This document shows, in pieces, positions 11,713 through 23,198 of a stretch of 64,000 bases of DNA. Source of the stretch: Ceratotherium simum simum. Its lineage: Eukaryota; Chordata; Mammalia; Perissodactyla; Rhinocerotidae. The notes under the pieces were generated by a model. The model saw only the letters and a program-made list of their open reading frames with translations. It was not told the DNA's origin and did not search any database. Position 1 is the first letter of the stretch; each line of letters opens with the position of its first letter. The DNA is taken from positions 22,920,003 to 22,984,002 of the forward strand of contig NW_004454159.1 of the NCBI RefSeq assembly GCF_000283155.1, in the 5' to 3' direction. The position numbers and the translations under genes were made by a program.

Positions 11713-12934
11713 GATTTCTGAAGACCCAGTGTGACTATCCTACAGTGCCAGTTTCTCTCTGTACCTCTACCCCAATCTAGTGGCAGATTACTCTTGGTTG
11801 GTACTCAATGCAAGGCATATGGTGGGGTCAGAAGTTCTCAATTTTTTCATAAAATCTCTGTCTTAGTCGTGACCTGTGCTCTTGAAACTCAGTAGTCATA
11901 TTTTTCAGCATTTCTGCCCCTCCTCTATTTATGGTGTCCTTGTAATAGTTGGAAGTCTTGGGTAGAACGTGTTTCCTGCCCTTCCCCCAGTGACAGCAGT
12001 CTTCTGCTTTGTATCAGCTTAGGAGCATAAGAACAAATGCATTTCTTGCCCCTCCCTCAGTGTGAGACTGCTTTTACTTCTGCCTAATCACAGGGCAACT
12101 TTGCCTGCGATCAGGCTGGAGGAGGGTTGTTTGCCATTCCTCCGACGGCTGATAACTTTCAATTTGTGAAGAAGAGGGGACTAAGTTTCATGCCTGTCTA
12201 TTAGCAGCATCCCATCACCTCCTGTACATCTGTGCCACCTCAGGTTTTCTCTGCCATGCCCATAGTCTTTTCTGTTATCACCAGTTAAGACTCTTGCAAA
12301 ATAGCTCTTGAGTAGTGAGAAGCAAACTCCTCTTTTCACTGGGGATCCAAGAGAATCTAAACTCTCATATCAATCCACCATAGTCCCTAAAATTCATTAG
12401 AACTTCAACTGTTTTCTTTTTTTACATGTTTTTATGGATGCCACCTCTTCGCCCTGTACTCATCTGTGGGCAAAACAATTCACGTATCTTGTCTTTCCCC
12501 AGAGGAGATGGTTACCATTTGGAATTAGATATACCTAGTTGTCTAATGAGCTCAGCTTTCTGATAGAAACCAAAATAGTTATAATTTTTTAGATTATCTG
12601 GCTTTTCCTTATCGTTAATGTGAGAGCAATATTCTTTTATGGATTTCTACATCCTACAAGGAATCAGAACTCTTCAGACTGTTTCTTAATTTGATTAGTG
12701 GGATGTTGTCATTGGTTTGACAGTTATTGAAATTATGATATTTGAAATTTGATAGACTATTTGCATACTTTGGACAGGAAGTATAAAAGTAGCATTACCT
12801 ATAAAGTGTGCATTAAAATGGGTATAGTCATATGCTACTGGAAAATATATTTATATTTATACATATGTATATATGTACACACACGTAAATATTTCAAGAG
12901 CTAAGGCTTTATACATACAAAATGTTTACTTGTT
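11713..12934. other. Unclassified, moderately GC-richer segment
   Basis: Around 11713-12500 the base composition rises compared with the neighbours, with short C-runs ('cccttcccccagtgacagc', 'gcccctccctcagtgtgag') that look like two diverged copies of one motif about 100 bases apart. It follows directly on an antisense L1 end, so a 5' UTR of an L1 or an unrecognised LTR is possible. I could not assign it. Confidence 0.4.
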
Positions 12935-13240
12935 TAATTGGCAACTATTAAATAAATTATGGTACATCTATACTATGGAGTAAAATGTAAATATTAAAGG
13001 AACAAGGGTGATATATATATATATTTTAGATGGATTTCCACAGTTTGTTGGGAAGATTAAAAAATATGTATACATTTTTATAATAAAACTGATACCTTTG
13101 CGTATGAATACATATATTTGCACAAGCAAAGGAAAAAGATTTGATATGTGTAATTGGATTGGAATTGGGAGATTTTAACTGTATTTTAGATACATTTATA
13201 ATTATGTTTATTGTTTCAAGAACATGTCTTAATTTTGTAA
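12935..13240 (+). mobile_element. Probable ancient L1/HAL1 3' end, sense
   Basis: 'attaaataaattatggtaca' followed by 'tactatggagtaaaatgtaa' resembles the conserved 'ATGGAATACTATGCAGC'-type segment of L1 ORF2 C-termini in the sense direction. It is followed by a diverged 3' UTR ('ggattggaattgggagattt'). It contains a short (TA)n run at 13010-13024. Divergence is high, so this could be a different old LINE tail. Confidence 0.55.
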
Positions 13241-13942
13241 TTCAAAGGACACGTACCTCCACACATGCTTATTTGGTATGTTGACTGACTAATTTTAATT
13301 TTAATGCAGAATTTGAGAGGGGAGAAACTACCTTCTGTGATTCTCATTATTTTTCTTGTATGAGCAATGATGAGATATGGTTTTGCTGAGACTTTTTATA
13401 TCCTAGGGCCATATTTGCCATATTTACATGTTTTGTAATTTGTTCTCACAATCCTATAGCTCCATGTGTAGTATCAAATTAGGATCACCTAAGGGGAAGT
13501 CCTGCCTGAATAGTTGGATGATGGCAAAACTTTTTTTGTTTACCCTTAACACTAAAGCTGTACTAATTACTGCAACATAAACTCTTAAGCAATTGGTAGA
13601 ATTAAAAGAGCCCTTAAAATAATTTTGATGACATTCCAGTAAATAATAATGAAAAAACTACTCAGTTAATGACAGCTAAGAAACTGATCCTTCAAAAAAT
13701 TCTGAAAGTATAGGCGCCGATGTGGATCATACAGAGAGTTTCCTGAGTCCGAGAAGCACACACAATGAATAAATTATATATTAAGATCACAGCAGTGCCC
13801 TTCCTGGAACTCAGTGTTTGATCCTAGTTTTCCCGGTGGCTGAATCTATTTCAAAAGAAGCCATTCAATGTTTATAGCTCTCTTTTTCTAGGACTGATTC
13901 TAGGAGTCAGATTGTGAGTGATATTCTCATTTCTACTAGGTA

Positions 13943-14606
13943 CAGTGGTCCCCCCTTATCTGCAGTTTCACTCTCCACAGTTTCAGTTACCTGGTGTCAA
14001 CTGCAGTCTGAAAATATTAAATGGAAAATTCCAGAAATAAACAATAAGTTTTAAATTGCAGCGCTCTTCTGAGTGGCATGATGAAATCTTGCACTGTCCT
14101 GCTCTGTCCTGTCCCAGATGTGAATCATCCCTTTGTCCAGTGTATCCTTGCTCTTTATGCTACGTGCTGCTAGTCACTTAGTAGCCGTCTCAGTTATCAG
14201 ATCAACTGTCGAGGTTCACAGTGTTTGTGTTCAAGGAACATTTATTTTACTTAATAATGGCCCCAAAGCACAAGAGTAGTGATTCAGCAATGCGAAAATG
14301 CCAAAGAAAAGCCATAAAGTGCTTCCTTTAAGTGAAAACGTAAAAGTTCTCCACTTAATGACAAAAGAAAAAAAATCATATGCTGAGGATGCTAAGATCT
14401 ACGATAAATTGTATTATAGTATATTGTTATAATTGTTCTATTTTATTAGTTGTTGTTAATCTCTTACGGTGCTAATTTATACATTAAACTTTATCATATG
14501 TATGTATGTATAGGAGAAACCATAGTATACATAGGGTTTAGTACTATATGAGGTTTATGGCATCCACTTGGGGATCTTGGAATGTATCCCTCCAAGGGGG
14601 CTCACA
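13943..14606 (+). mobile_element. Tigger/pogo DNA transposon, internally deleted
   Basis: Starts with the Tigger terminal repeat 'cagtggtccccccttatctg' directly after a TA (13941-13942) and ends in a decayed inverted terminus ('ccaaggggg ctcaca') before TA at 14607-14608. TA is the expected Tc1/mariner-superfamily duplication. The 5' segment through 14400 follows Tigger1: 'aaatattaaatggaaaatt', 'taatggccccaaagcacaag', then the start of the transposase reading frame. At about 14404 it jumps to the 3' UTR ('attgttataattgttctatt', 'agggtttagtactatatgag'), so most of the transposase gene (its DDE core) is absent. It is a non-autonomous fossil. Confidence 0.92.
14259..14400 (+). pseudogene. Tigger transposase N-terminal relic
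   Basis: An ATG at 14259 starts 'MAPKHKSSDSAM', the expected start of a Tigger/pogo transposase. After a small indel the frame shifts, but the nucleotides for the following helix-turn-helix segment remain ('aaagccataaagtgcttcct', 'gatgctaagatctacg'). The catalytic DDE region is deleted. No function is expected. Confidence 0.8.
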
Positions 14607-14739
14607 TAGATATCTTGTATGTTAACATTTGTGTCGTTTTGCTGCCCCCATTTGTTACCATATGGCTATATGTTTCATGGGATCTTTAGGCAAATTATGA
14701 ACAAATGCACATTTCATGTGGCAGTCTTATGTGTCTGCC

Positions 14740-14945
14740 TTTACCTTTCTGTTCCCCCTTCTCTTCTCTTCTTTTCCTCATTCTTCTTCTTTCCTTCTTC
14801 TATTTCTCCTTTCTTTCCTCTCTTCACTGTACCTCATCCTCTTTCTTTTCTTCTGGTTTGTCCCTTCCTCTACCTCCTAATTCTCTTACTTTATCCCCTT
14901 CTTTGCCTTTATTTCCTACTTCCTCCCCTCTTTTCCTTTTAAACA
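14740..14945. repeat. Polypyrimidine (C/T) tract
   Basis: About 200 bases with very few purines on the plus strand, made of irregular TTCT, CTTC and CCTC units interrupted by short purine islands ('cactgtacctcat', 'tggtttg'). It gives overlapping low-complexity open frames rich in Ser, Leu and Phe (14619-14942, 14705-14968) that are not credible genes. Such tracts can form triplex (H-DNA) structures. Confidence 0.9.
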
Positions 14946-14969
14946 GCTCATTTTCCTTATTTTCTTGAG

Positions 14970-16150
14970 CTTTTCTTTTTCTTAACTTTTGTCTCTTACC
15001 TGCAAAATATTGGAGTTGGATAAATGGTTTTTAAATTACCTACTACTTTAATTTCTAAAACAATTCTTTTTTTTTAGATTGAAAACTATCATAGAATTTA
15101 TTTCTCTTTTAAAGAGTTAAGGAAATACTGTATGGGAGTAGGTAGCTGGAGGTAGTTAATCAAGATTTTTTTTCTATGTAAGGTGAATATACTGGACTTG
15201 GAGAAATCAATGGATATAGATTGAAAGAAATGAAGACATGGCACATTTTAATTAATGCATAAAGTGTAAGTAAAAACGGAGTGATTGTATACAGCAGATA
15301 ATTATTTTTCCTTATTATAATCAGCAGTCCTTCTAAACCTTCCTTGAGCTAACTGAATTCTATACCTTCCTTGAGCTTAATCCATCTTCTGCAGAGGGGC
15401 AGGCCTCTCTCCCGCCCAAGGGAGTGAATTTTGGTTGGCTTGGGGTGGGCATGTGATATAGTTTTAGACAATTATTGTGAGGGTAGGAAGCCTACCAGAA
15501 TGCTCTAGGAAATGTTTACTTGAGTTTTATAAAGTTTTATAAAGAGACTTTTAAATAGTCTCTGTTTTGTAAATTGTCTTTGATATGTCAGCAGGTAGCA
15601 TACAAAATTTTAGCAACATCTAAGGCCATGAGGGAAGCTAAGCTGAAGGATGCTGAGGATGACAGACTGGAAGAATGGAAGGTACTTAGGTCTTTGATAA
15701 AGGTCTTGAGGCACTGCAGTAATCGAACCCCATCATCACCCTGCTTCAGATTTCTATGTATGATCATGAATTCCTTTATTGGTTAAGCCTTTTGGAGTTT
15801 GCCTGTTATTTATAATCACAAACTTAATAACAGTGTCACATTAAAAATTATGATCCTGTAGGTATTAAGATTTTTTTGGGGGAAGCCAAAGTCTCTTTTT
15901 GTGAAGAAACCTGATGTTAAAGAAAGCCACATGACTGAAATCCTTGAGGATAGAGTTTAGATATGAAAGGCTTGGCAATGAAGGCCAATAGTAGTAATCT
16001 AAACAATGAAAAACTACTGATAAATCAATGTTTTAGAATGATTATTCTACTAGTTATTTGTAGAATGGGCTGCAGTAAAAGGATTTAGATATTTAAGAAG
16101 GGGTGATCATACAGACTTTGAGTCCCTGTGACATATGTCACAACATATGA
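14970..16150. other. No gene recognised
   Basis: AT-rich. The stretch near 15380-15500 ('ggttggcttggggtgggcat') looks like an old dispersed repeat, but I could not name it. Confidence 0.45.
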
Positions 16151-16192
16151 ATATTTTTTAAGAAATTTTTTTAAGAAATTTTTTTTAAGAAA
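16151..16192. repeat. Short tandem repeat of T-run plus AAGAAA
   Basis: Three near-identical units of about 13-14 bases, each a run of 6-8 T followed by 'aagaaa'. On the minus strand this reads as FLKK-type repeats in a 98-aa frame (16085-16381), which explains that frame as repeat-derived. Confidence 0.85.
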
Positions 16193-16261
16193 GCTGAAGT
16201 TATATTTTTGAGATGTCTTAAGTAAAATTCTGATGCCAGGGAATAGAATAAAATATTTACT

Positions 16262-17668
16262 ACCTTCTGGCCCTTCATTTATAAAAATTGAGATATACTT
16301 CACATACCATGCAATTCCCTCATTTAAAATGTACAGTTCAGTTTTATTTAATATATTCACAGAATGTGCAACCATCACCACAATCTAATTTTAGAACATT
16401 TTCATCACCATGTCCCGTAATTGATCCCATACCCATTAGCAGCCATTTCCTAGTTCTTTTCTGCTGCCACCTACCCTCCTGATCAGCCCCAGGCAACTAC
16501 TAATCTACTTTCTGTCTCTATAAATTTTCCTATTCTAGAATTTCACATAATATGTGGTCTTTTGTGATGGACTTCTTTCACTTATCATAAATATTTTCAA
16601 AGTTCACCCATGTTGTAACTTTTATTGGTACTTCATTCTTTTTATTGTTGAAAAATATTCCATTGTATGAATGTGTTGCATGTTGTTTATCCATTCATCT
16701 GTTGATGGACATTTTGGCTGTTTTCACTTTTTGGTTATTATGAATAATGTTGCTATGAACAATTATGTAGAAGTTTTTGTGTGGACATATGTTTTCAATT
16801 CCTTTGAATATATGCCTAGGAATAGAATTGCTAGGTCATATGGTAATTCTATGCATAAGACTTGAGGAGCTGTCATATTATTTTCCAAAGTGGCTACAAC
16901 ATTTTGCATTCCCACAAGCAATGTATGAGAGTTCCAATTTCTCCATATCCTTACCAACACTTGTTATTGTCTTTTTAATTTAATTTAATTTTTTTTTTTG
17001 CTGAGGAAGATTCACCCTGAGCTAACATCTATGCCAGTCTTCCTCTATTTAGTATGTAGGTCGCTGCCACAGCATGGCTGACGAGTAGTGTAGGTCTGCA
17101 CCCAGGATCCAAACCCAGGAACCCAGGCCACCAAAGCAGAGTGAGCCGAACTTAACCATTATGCCATGGGACCTGCCCATGTCTTTTTAATTTTAGACAT
17201 CCTAGTAAATGTTAAATGATATCTCATTGTCACTAATGATATTGAGTATCTTTGCTTTTTCTTGTTGGCTATTTGTATATCTCCTTTGGAGAAATGTCTA
17301 TTAAAATCCTTCTTGCATTTTTAATTTGAGTGGATTGTCTGTGAGTTGTCATTTCGCTTTCTTGATGGTGTCCTTTGAAATACAAATGATTTTAATATTG
17401 ATGAAGTCCTATTTATCTGTTTTTTTCTGTTGATACTGTGTTTTTGATGTTGTATCTAAGAAACTATTGCCTAACCCAATGTCATGAAGATTTTCCTCTA
17501 TTTTTTCGTTTAGGAATTTCAGTTTTAGCTCTTATATTTAAGCCTATGATCCACTTTGAGTTAATTTTTGTGTATTGTGTAAGGAAAGAGTCCAAATTCA
17601 TTCTTTTTTATGTAGATGTCCAGTTTCCCAGCACTATTTGTTGAAAAGATCCATACTCTTACTTTGTA
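16262..17668 (-). mobile_element. L1M fragment, antisense, split by an ERE
   Basis: Begins with a reversed 3' UTR ('attgagatatacttcacata', 'aacatgccattaacca'-like degraded 'caaccatcaccacaatctaa'). It passes 'tttatccattcatctgttga' and 'attgctaggtcatatggtaa', then beyond the ERE 'gatatctcattgtcactaat', 'gatccactttgagttaattt' and 'atttgttgaaaagatccata'. It ends near 17668, after which a different old repeat seems to begin ('cccatcaagtgtagagtcta'). Stops are frequent. The landmark order is normal L1 order apart from the SINE. Confidence 0.9.
16982..17179 (-). mobile_element. Short-form ERE SINE with target-site duplication
   Basis: Poly-T then 'gctgaggaagattcaccctg', one (not two) 'gagctaacatctatgcc' block, the reversed B box region ('aggatccaaaccc') and reversed head ('gggacctgcc'). 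Flanking duplication 'tgtctttttaattt' occurs at 16968-16981 and 17180-17193, perfect over 14 bases. At about 198 bases it is some 45 bases shorter than the other copies because one of the two tandem body blocks is missing, which suggests a distinct subfamily or an internal deletion. Confidence 0.93.
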
Positions 17669-18904
17669 ATTTCTCCCATCAAGTGTAGAGTCTATTTCCC
17701 CACTCCTTAAATCATGGCTCAACTTGGGACATTGCTATTTTTGTTAGAGAGCAGTCTACCAAGTTCCTTATTCTGCCCTTCCAGAAGTTGGCTCTGGCCC
17801 ATCAATTTCACAATAAATTTGTCAAAGGGATAAAATAACGTCATGAAACTATATTTGGGAAACTGTTGGTAATTTAGGATTATAAAGCAAAAATCTGCAT
17901 ACTTAAAAGTAAATGTTGAAGAAAAGGTGAGACCTTTTGAAGAGAATGTGATTAGATATTTTTTTTCCTCCTGTTATTAAATAAAGATGTAAATTTTTTT
18001 TAAATGCTGGTATATCATTTGGAAGTAGAAATGCTTCTTAGTTTTCCTGAATTTTTCTTGTTTTGTTATTTTGAAACAAAATAGCATGAATTAATCTGAG
18101 TATTAACACATGTCACTATTTCTTTTGCGATGCTATGAATAGATGCTATTAAGTGGTATCCAAAACATTCAGAGATATGAGCCTTTCTTGCCAAGAAGAC
18201 CGTTGTATATCATCTGACAGTTGCTGAAAATGAAATTCCAAGCTCTGCCAGTTGAGACACCTGCTTATAGGCTAATGTATGAAAGCCGCATAAGCAAGCA
18301 GCCAAAAAACTCCTCATATACTAAGTTATCATGATGGATGGAGTATGATTCTGCACAGTGAAAACCACTAGTATCTTTATCTCAAAATGTGACAGATAAC
18401 ACTAATCGTCAACTTTCGGCAAATGTATACAATCTTGCAATAGAAGAAATTAAAATGCTGCTTATGGATTTTCATGTGCAGCTGCATGTAAGTTATTGAA
18501 GTGACTTATTACTATTTTATTCCTATCAGTGTCTGTGCCAAATTTGTTGTATGTGACTCTTGGTGAGTCCTCTGAATTTTCCTCTAGAAGAGGCATTTAA
18601 TTTTTTCCTGTCAGCAAAAAGACTTCATATCTTTTTGACGGGTTATGTGTACTTAATTTGTCATATTGGAAAAGCAATCATTAAGTATTTGTCATCAATG
18701 ACAAAGTGTACATTAAGTATAGATTGTGCACTAAATACTCAGCCTGGTGCACAGCCAATTATGTAACTTTCATTAGTGTTTGTGACATTCATTTGGGTTT
18801 TTATCCGTAAGTGAAATGTTTACCCCTAAACGTCTAGGGAAGATATTTATCAGGAGTTAGTTTTGTGTTCAAAACCAGAAGAGCATTCCCAAAATAGAGA
18901 CTTA
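17669..18904. other. Mostly unrecognised sequence
   Basis: 17669-17780 may be the edge of an old dispersed repeat. 18120-18560 has a less AT-biased, non-repetitive texture with no open frame of note and could be unique sequence. Confidence 0.4.
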
Positions 18905-19680
18905 AAATGTGAGCCTGACAATGAGTTCACCAAAGTCAAGGTTAAGGGCATATTCCTCTACAAGACTGGCCTCAGTTCAGACACCAGTCGCAAGTTCAGG
19001 GCTTCCTAGGGCCACCCTTATTTCTGACCAGTTGGTTACAAATTTGGGAGTTCCCACAACCACCCTCACATTTGATTGTTCACTAGACTGACTCACAGAA
19101 CTCAAGGAGGCACTATACTTACGATTACAGTTTTATAATAGCAAAAGGATACAAATCAGAATCAGCCAAATGGAGAAAGGCATAGCAAGGTCTGGTGGGG
19201 TTCCAAATGTGAAGCTTCTGTCATGCTCAGGGAGGTGTTACTCTGCCAGCATCAAAGTGTGACAATAATCATAGAGTATTGCCAATCAGGAAGCTCACTT
19301 GAGCTTCAATGTCCAGACTTTTATTGGGATTTCATTATAAAGGTGTGATTGAGTGAATCAATGGTCATATGGTTGAACTCAATCTCTAGCTTCCTTCCCC
19401 AGCATGATGGCTGGGCTGGTACCACCTGGCTTAAAGACTCAACTTCTAATGACATGCTTGGTCTTTCCGGTATGACCAGCCTGCATTCTGAGTCATCTTG
19501 TTAACATAAACTATCCAGTGATCCACCAGGAGTCACCTCATTAGCATAAACTTGCAGGTGTGGTCCAAGGGGGCCACCTTGAAAAACACAAACACTCCTG
19601 TCACTAGGAAAATTCCAAAGGTTTAGAGGTTACCTCCCAAGAAGTAGGGACAAATGTCAGCCAAATTCTTTATTACATAG
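18905..19680 (-). mobile_element. LTR-like repeat (ERVL/MaLR type), solo, probably antisense
   Basis: The block 'ctgactcacagaactcaagg', 'tacttacgattacagtttta', 'tgattgagtgaatcaatgg', 'tgaactcaatctctagcttc', 'cacctcattagcataaactt' is a mammalian LTR pattern I recall in ERVL-related LTRs such as the MER21 group. A reversed AATAAA-like signal ('ttttataat', 'ttttattgggatt') suggests minus orientation. No retroviral internal coding region flanks it, so it is best read as a solo LTR remnant. The family name is uncertain. Confidence 0.6.
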
Positions 19681-19689
19681 GCCTAGAAC

Positions 19690-20419
19690 AGGTTACTGGT
19701 ATAATAGCCTGATTCACCACTTAATGTGTGAGATTCATAAAAAGTAATTGCCAGTGTCTATTACTATTCTTTTCTTTTAAGTCTGGGGAAAATAAATCCA
19801 TAGATGCCAAGCTGAAATGTTTATCCATCCTCCTCCTTTTATTCTTCTCCAGCATATAAAAATATTTTTTCATATAGATGCAAGATGGCAGGGAAAAGAA
19901 GCTGAAGTTGTAAAAAAAACAAAAAAGGAAGACATTTAATGTTTACATTTCTTTGGACATTTATTACATACATTTTAGAAATTTTTGGCAATAATCTATG
20001 CTAACATTTTTCTTTACATTATATATGAATAGAAGATTTTCTAAGTAACTTTTTCAAATTTCACTCTAAAAGCTAGTTAGGTTTAACCTAAATAATAATA
20101 TCAGAAATTATGGGATCGGTGGGCTAATTATTCTTTTTTCTGTTATACAGTACAATAAACAGAAAATTGTTAAAATTAAAAATTTAAATGTACTACCTAA
20201 AATCATATGACATATCACTAGCGGGGTGTGTGCAACATTTTGAGAACACTTCGCATGTATTAAATTTCAGAGGCAAGGGCACAACATCTTCAAATGTACT
20301 CTTAAAGACCATCCTTGTAATTTAGAATAGACTATTTATATAGGGATTTGCAAATTACAACCCATTTATATATATTTCTTAAAGAAAATCTATTTACTCT
20401 CACTTAATTGTTTTAACCA
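19690..20419. other. No feature recognised
   Basis: AT-rich with short A and T runs, no meaningful open frame. Confidence 0.45.
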
Positions 20420-20468
20420 CTTCATTTTTTCATCCATTCAGTAAGCATTTGTTGAGTTTACTCAGTAA
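20420..20468 (-). mobile_element. L2 (LINE2) 3' tail fragment, left part
   Basis: 'tcatccattcagtaagcatttgttgag' (shown here only in part: 'cattcagtaagcatttgt') is the reversed L2 tail motif. The expected continuation, 'ctactatgtgcaagtaac', appears at 20975 beyond the LTR-like insertion, so the two halves belong together. Confidence 0.6.
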
Positions 20469-20470
20469 AC

Positions 20471-20972
20471 TGTTATGGTTAATTTTGTGTGTCAGCTTAA
20501 CTGGGCAATGGGGTGCCCAGATGTTTGGCCTAACATTATTCTGGTTGTTTTGGGGTGAGATTATTTAAATCAGTAGACTGAGTAAAGCAGTTGCCCTCCC
20601 TAATGTAGGTGGGCCTGATCCAATCAGTTGAAGGCCTGACTAAAACAAAAAGGCTGACCCTTCCCCAAGTAAGAGAGAATTTTTCCTGCCTGACTGCTTT
20701 CAAACTGGAGTATTGTTTTTTCACTGCCTTCAGACTCAAACTGAAACATTGGCTCTTCCTAGGTCTCCAGGCAGCTGGCCTTTGGATGGGAACTAAACTG
20801 CTGCTCTCTTAGGTCCACAGCTTGCTGATTTATCCTGTAGATTTTGGATCTTGGGAATTGCCAACGTCCATAACTGTGTGAGCCAATCCCCTATAAAAAC
20901 ACTCTCTTTATGTATATGTAAAACACACACATCCTATTGATTTTATTTCTTTGGCGAATACTAACTAATATA
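20471..20972 (+). mobile_element. LTR-like repeat (MaLR/ERVL type), solo, sense
   Basis: Begins 'tgttatggttaattttgtgt', continues 'agcttaactgggcaatgggg', 'cagtagactgagtaaagcag', 'gatccaatcagttgaaggcc', and ends 'ctaactaatata', where the usual terminus is a CA. A degraded polyadenylation-like segment ('ccctataaaaacactctc') near 20890 supports plus orientation. I recall this family as widespread in placental mammals, also in the reverse form starting 'tatcagggttctccagaga', but the exact name is uncertain. It splits an L2 tail. Confidence 0.72.
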
Positions 20973-21010
20973 ACTACTATGTGCAAGTAACTATATATTT
21001 GCAACCAATT
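20973..21010 (-). mobile_element. L2 3' tail fragment, right part
   Basis: 'ctactatgtgcaagtaacta' continues the L2 tail interrupted at 20468. Confidence 0.5.
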
Positions 21011-21019
21011 AGTCCTTCT

Positions 21020-23186
21020 TGATGATTTACAGAGTCTCTCAAATTTAGGGATGCTTCTTCTATCTTTGATAGATCTTTTTCTTTTACTTTTTTAGTATAA
21101 ATGAATAAAAAGGTATTTACAAAGTTAAGAATGCATCTTCTCTGTAAGATAGATGATTCTTTGATTTTTATATTGTAAATAAATGAAAATTTCAATATGC
21201 AAAGAGTTAATGACTAAATTTACTCTACCTTTATTCCCTTTGCAATTCTTCCCACAGACTTTTTGCTATTTTCCAGAAATGAGATTCTTCAGGTAGATAA
21301 CCCTCAGTTCTTGAGCTGATATGGCTTTTCAGGTGGTGGTTTCCCTCAGCAGGAAATTATGATTCTTAAAGAAAAAATAACCCTAACAAGGAATTTTTAA
21401 TGTATTAAATATCTTTTTTCTTATGTGTGGGAAAGGTTATACAGAACTACTAAAACTATCTGCTTTTCCTATAAAAGTATGAAGGAAATATAATTATATG
21501 GTTTTTCAGGAGTTCTCAGGTCCCAAATGAAGATTCTATAATGGGAGATGGGATGTTAGAAAAAATAAGAGCTTTTCCTCAGTCTAGTCAGTATTGCTCT
21601 TAAGACCTGGGGAAATGAATTAACAGATATGATAGATGACAAGTGTGTATTTCTAGGATTACTGAGGTACCAACACGTTAAGTTACCCATTACAGAAGTG
21701 GGAGGCTCAATGAAAATTTTCCTGGCTCTCTGCTGTCTTGTGTTGGAAGTTCCTTCCCTGTAAGATTTTTGTAACTCTCTGGAAGATCCAGTCACCTTTT
21801 AATTGAAGTAAACGAGAGCAATTTTTTTCAATAATCCCATGTACATTGCAAGGACTCAACGTAATTTTATTGAATGAATGAACAATTTAGTATGGAGAAA
21901 ACTTAAAACAATGATGACTAGACCAAATTTGATAACTGAATATCTGTGTATATAAAATTGTGAAACTATATCTAAATTGATTATCTAACTATTCCACCCT
22001 CTTCCTGCTTCTGTAACAGATCCTTTATGCTGACAAAGATAAGGCAGCGTCCCAGCCCTGCAGAACCTGAGTGGGCCACAGTAGTGTGTAAAAGCAGAGA
22101 GAAACCTGCCACACATCAGAGGTCCTTTCGAGCTGTTAAGCATTATTTGAGATTAGACCTTTAATTATGTAAACAAGTCACAAATTTACCAAAACAATGT
22201 CTAAGATGAACAAAGAAATTATAGTTTACAATTTTTTTATTACTTCTGTAATCTTCCTCATAAATTGTCCATGTTTGGGATATTTGGGAAAACAATAATG
22301 GAAACAGCTTTACATTGAGCACTTAATGATCTCTTGGTCTCTTTCCTTTTATATGGCCTTCTTTAGGTGACTTATTCTCTTTGATTAAAAAGCTTGCTTT
22401 CCGGATGTCCTCTCATCCTCCTTCTCTATCTATTTCTCCCTGAGAAGGCATCTGGTGTGAGTGGATCTAACCACACATTGACCCTTTGTCCTTGCTGCCT
22501 CTGACATTAGTGGCAGTGGTGGCCTTTCTCTGGTCTCATCTGGCCCTTGGGAACATTTGACCAGGACTCTTTGCTGAAGTCCATAGCCACTCATGTACTT
22601 CCACTCAGGAAGTCTTTGGACACTGCGACCTCTTTGTCCTGATCTCAATCTCCCACTGGCTTACCCTTTCACTCAATAACTCTATGTATTCTCCCCAACC
22701 AAAGAAAGGGAGAAATTTTAGATAACCTTCACATTATATCCTGGACATGGGGAAAGACTGTTTTCTCAAGTTTATCTATGTAGTCACCTCCCTCTGATAA
22801 TGCTGAGGCATCTATCTTTTACATCACTGGAAGTGGTTTCAAGATAAATGCCAAGCTTTCTTTAGAAGCTTAACCCTTCCCCTTGTTATCTCTAGGGAAG
22901 TAGGCTATAGTCCAAAGTATCTTCTTTCTTATTTATATACTTGCTTCTATAACTCTTACTTCAAAGTTTAGCCTTAAGGCAGATAGATGGCACAGAAGCA
23001 TGGAATTCTTCTATTTTCTTTTGTACCTCATTACTTTTCCATACTCCTAAGGTCATGAATTCAGCCTCTTATTCTTTGCAGGAACTTCCTGTATGTCATA
23101 TCCTCTTTCTTTCTAGTGACATCAAGTTTCTTAGCTTTATCTTAATGTCTTACAGGAACAGGAAGAAAATATTGGCATACTAATAA
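21020..23186. other. Largely unrecognised; possible L2 tail at 21830-21885
   Basis: 21830-21885 carries 'actcaacgtaattttattga' then 'atgaatgaac', resembling the sense 3' end of L2. The segment 22380-22700 is less AT-rich but has no convincing open frame, and frames there are under 80 aa. Confidence 0.4.
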
Positions 23187-23198
23187 GACGACACCTGT

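Noticed and set aside
14925..14950. Polypyrimidine tract ending in 'aaacag' as a 3' splice site
   Set aside because: No branch point and coding exon combination follows; the tract is far longer than a splicing tract and the downstream frame closes quickly.
14619..14968. Two overlapping Ser/Leu/Phe-rich plus frames
   Set aside because: Both come from the polypyrimidine tract, which lacks stop codons because of its composition.
18905..20972. Provirus bounded by the two LTR-like repeats
   Set aside because: The two repeats belong to different families and opposite orientations, and no retroviral gag, pol or env similarity lies between them.
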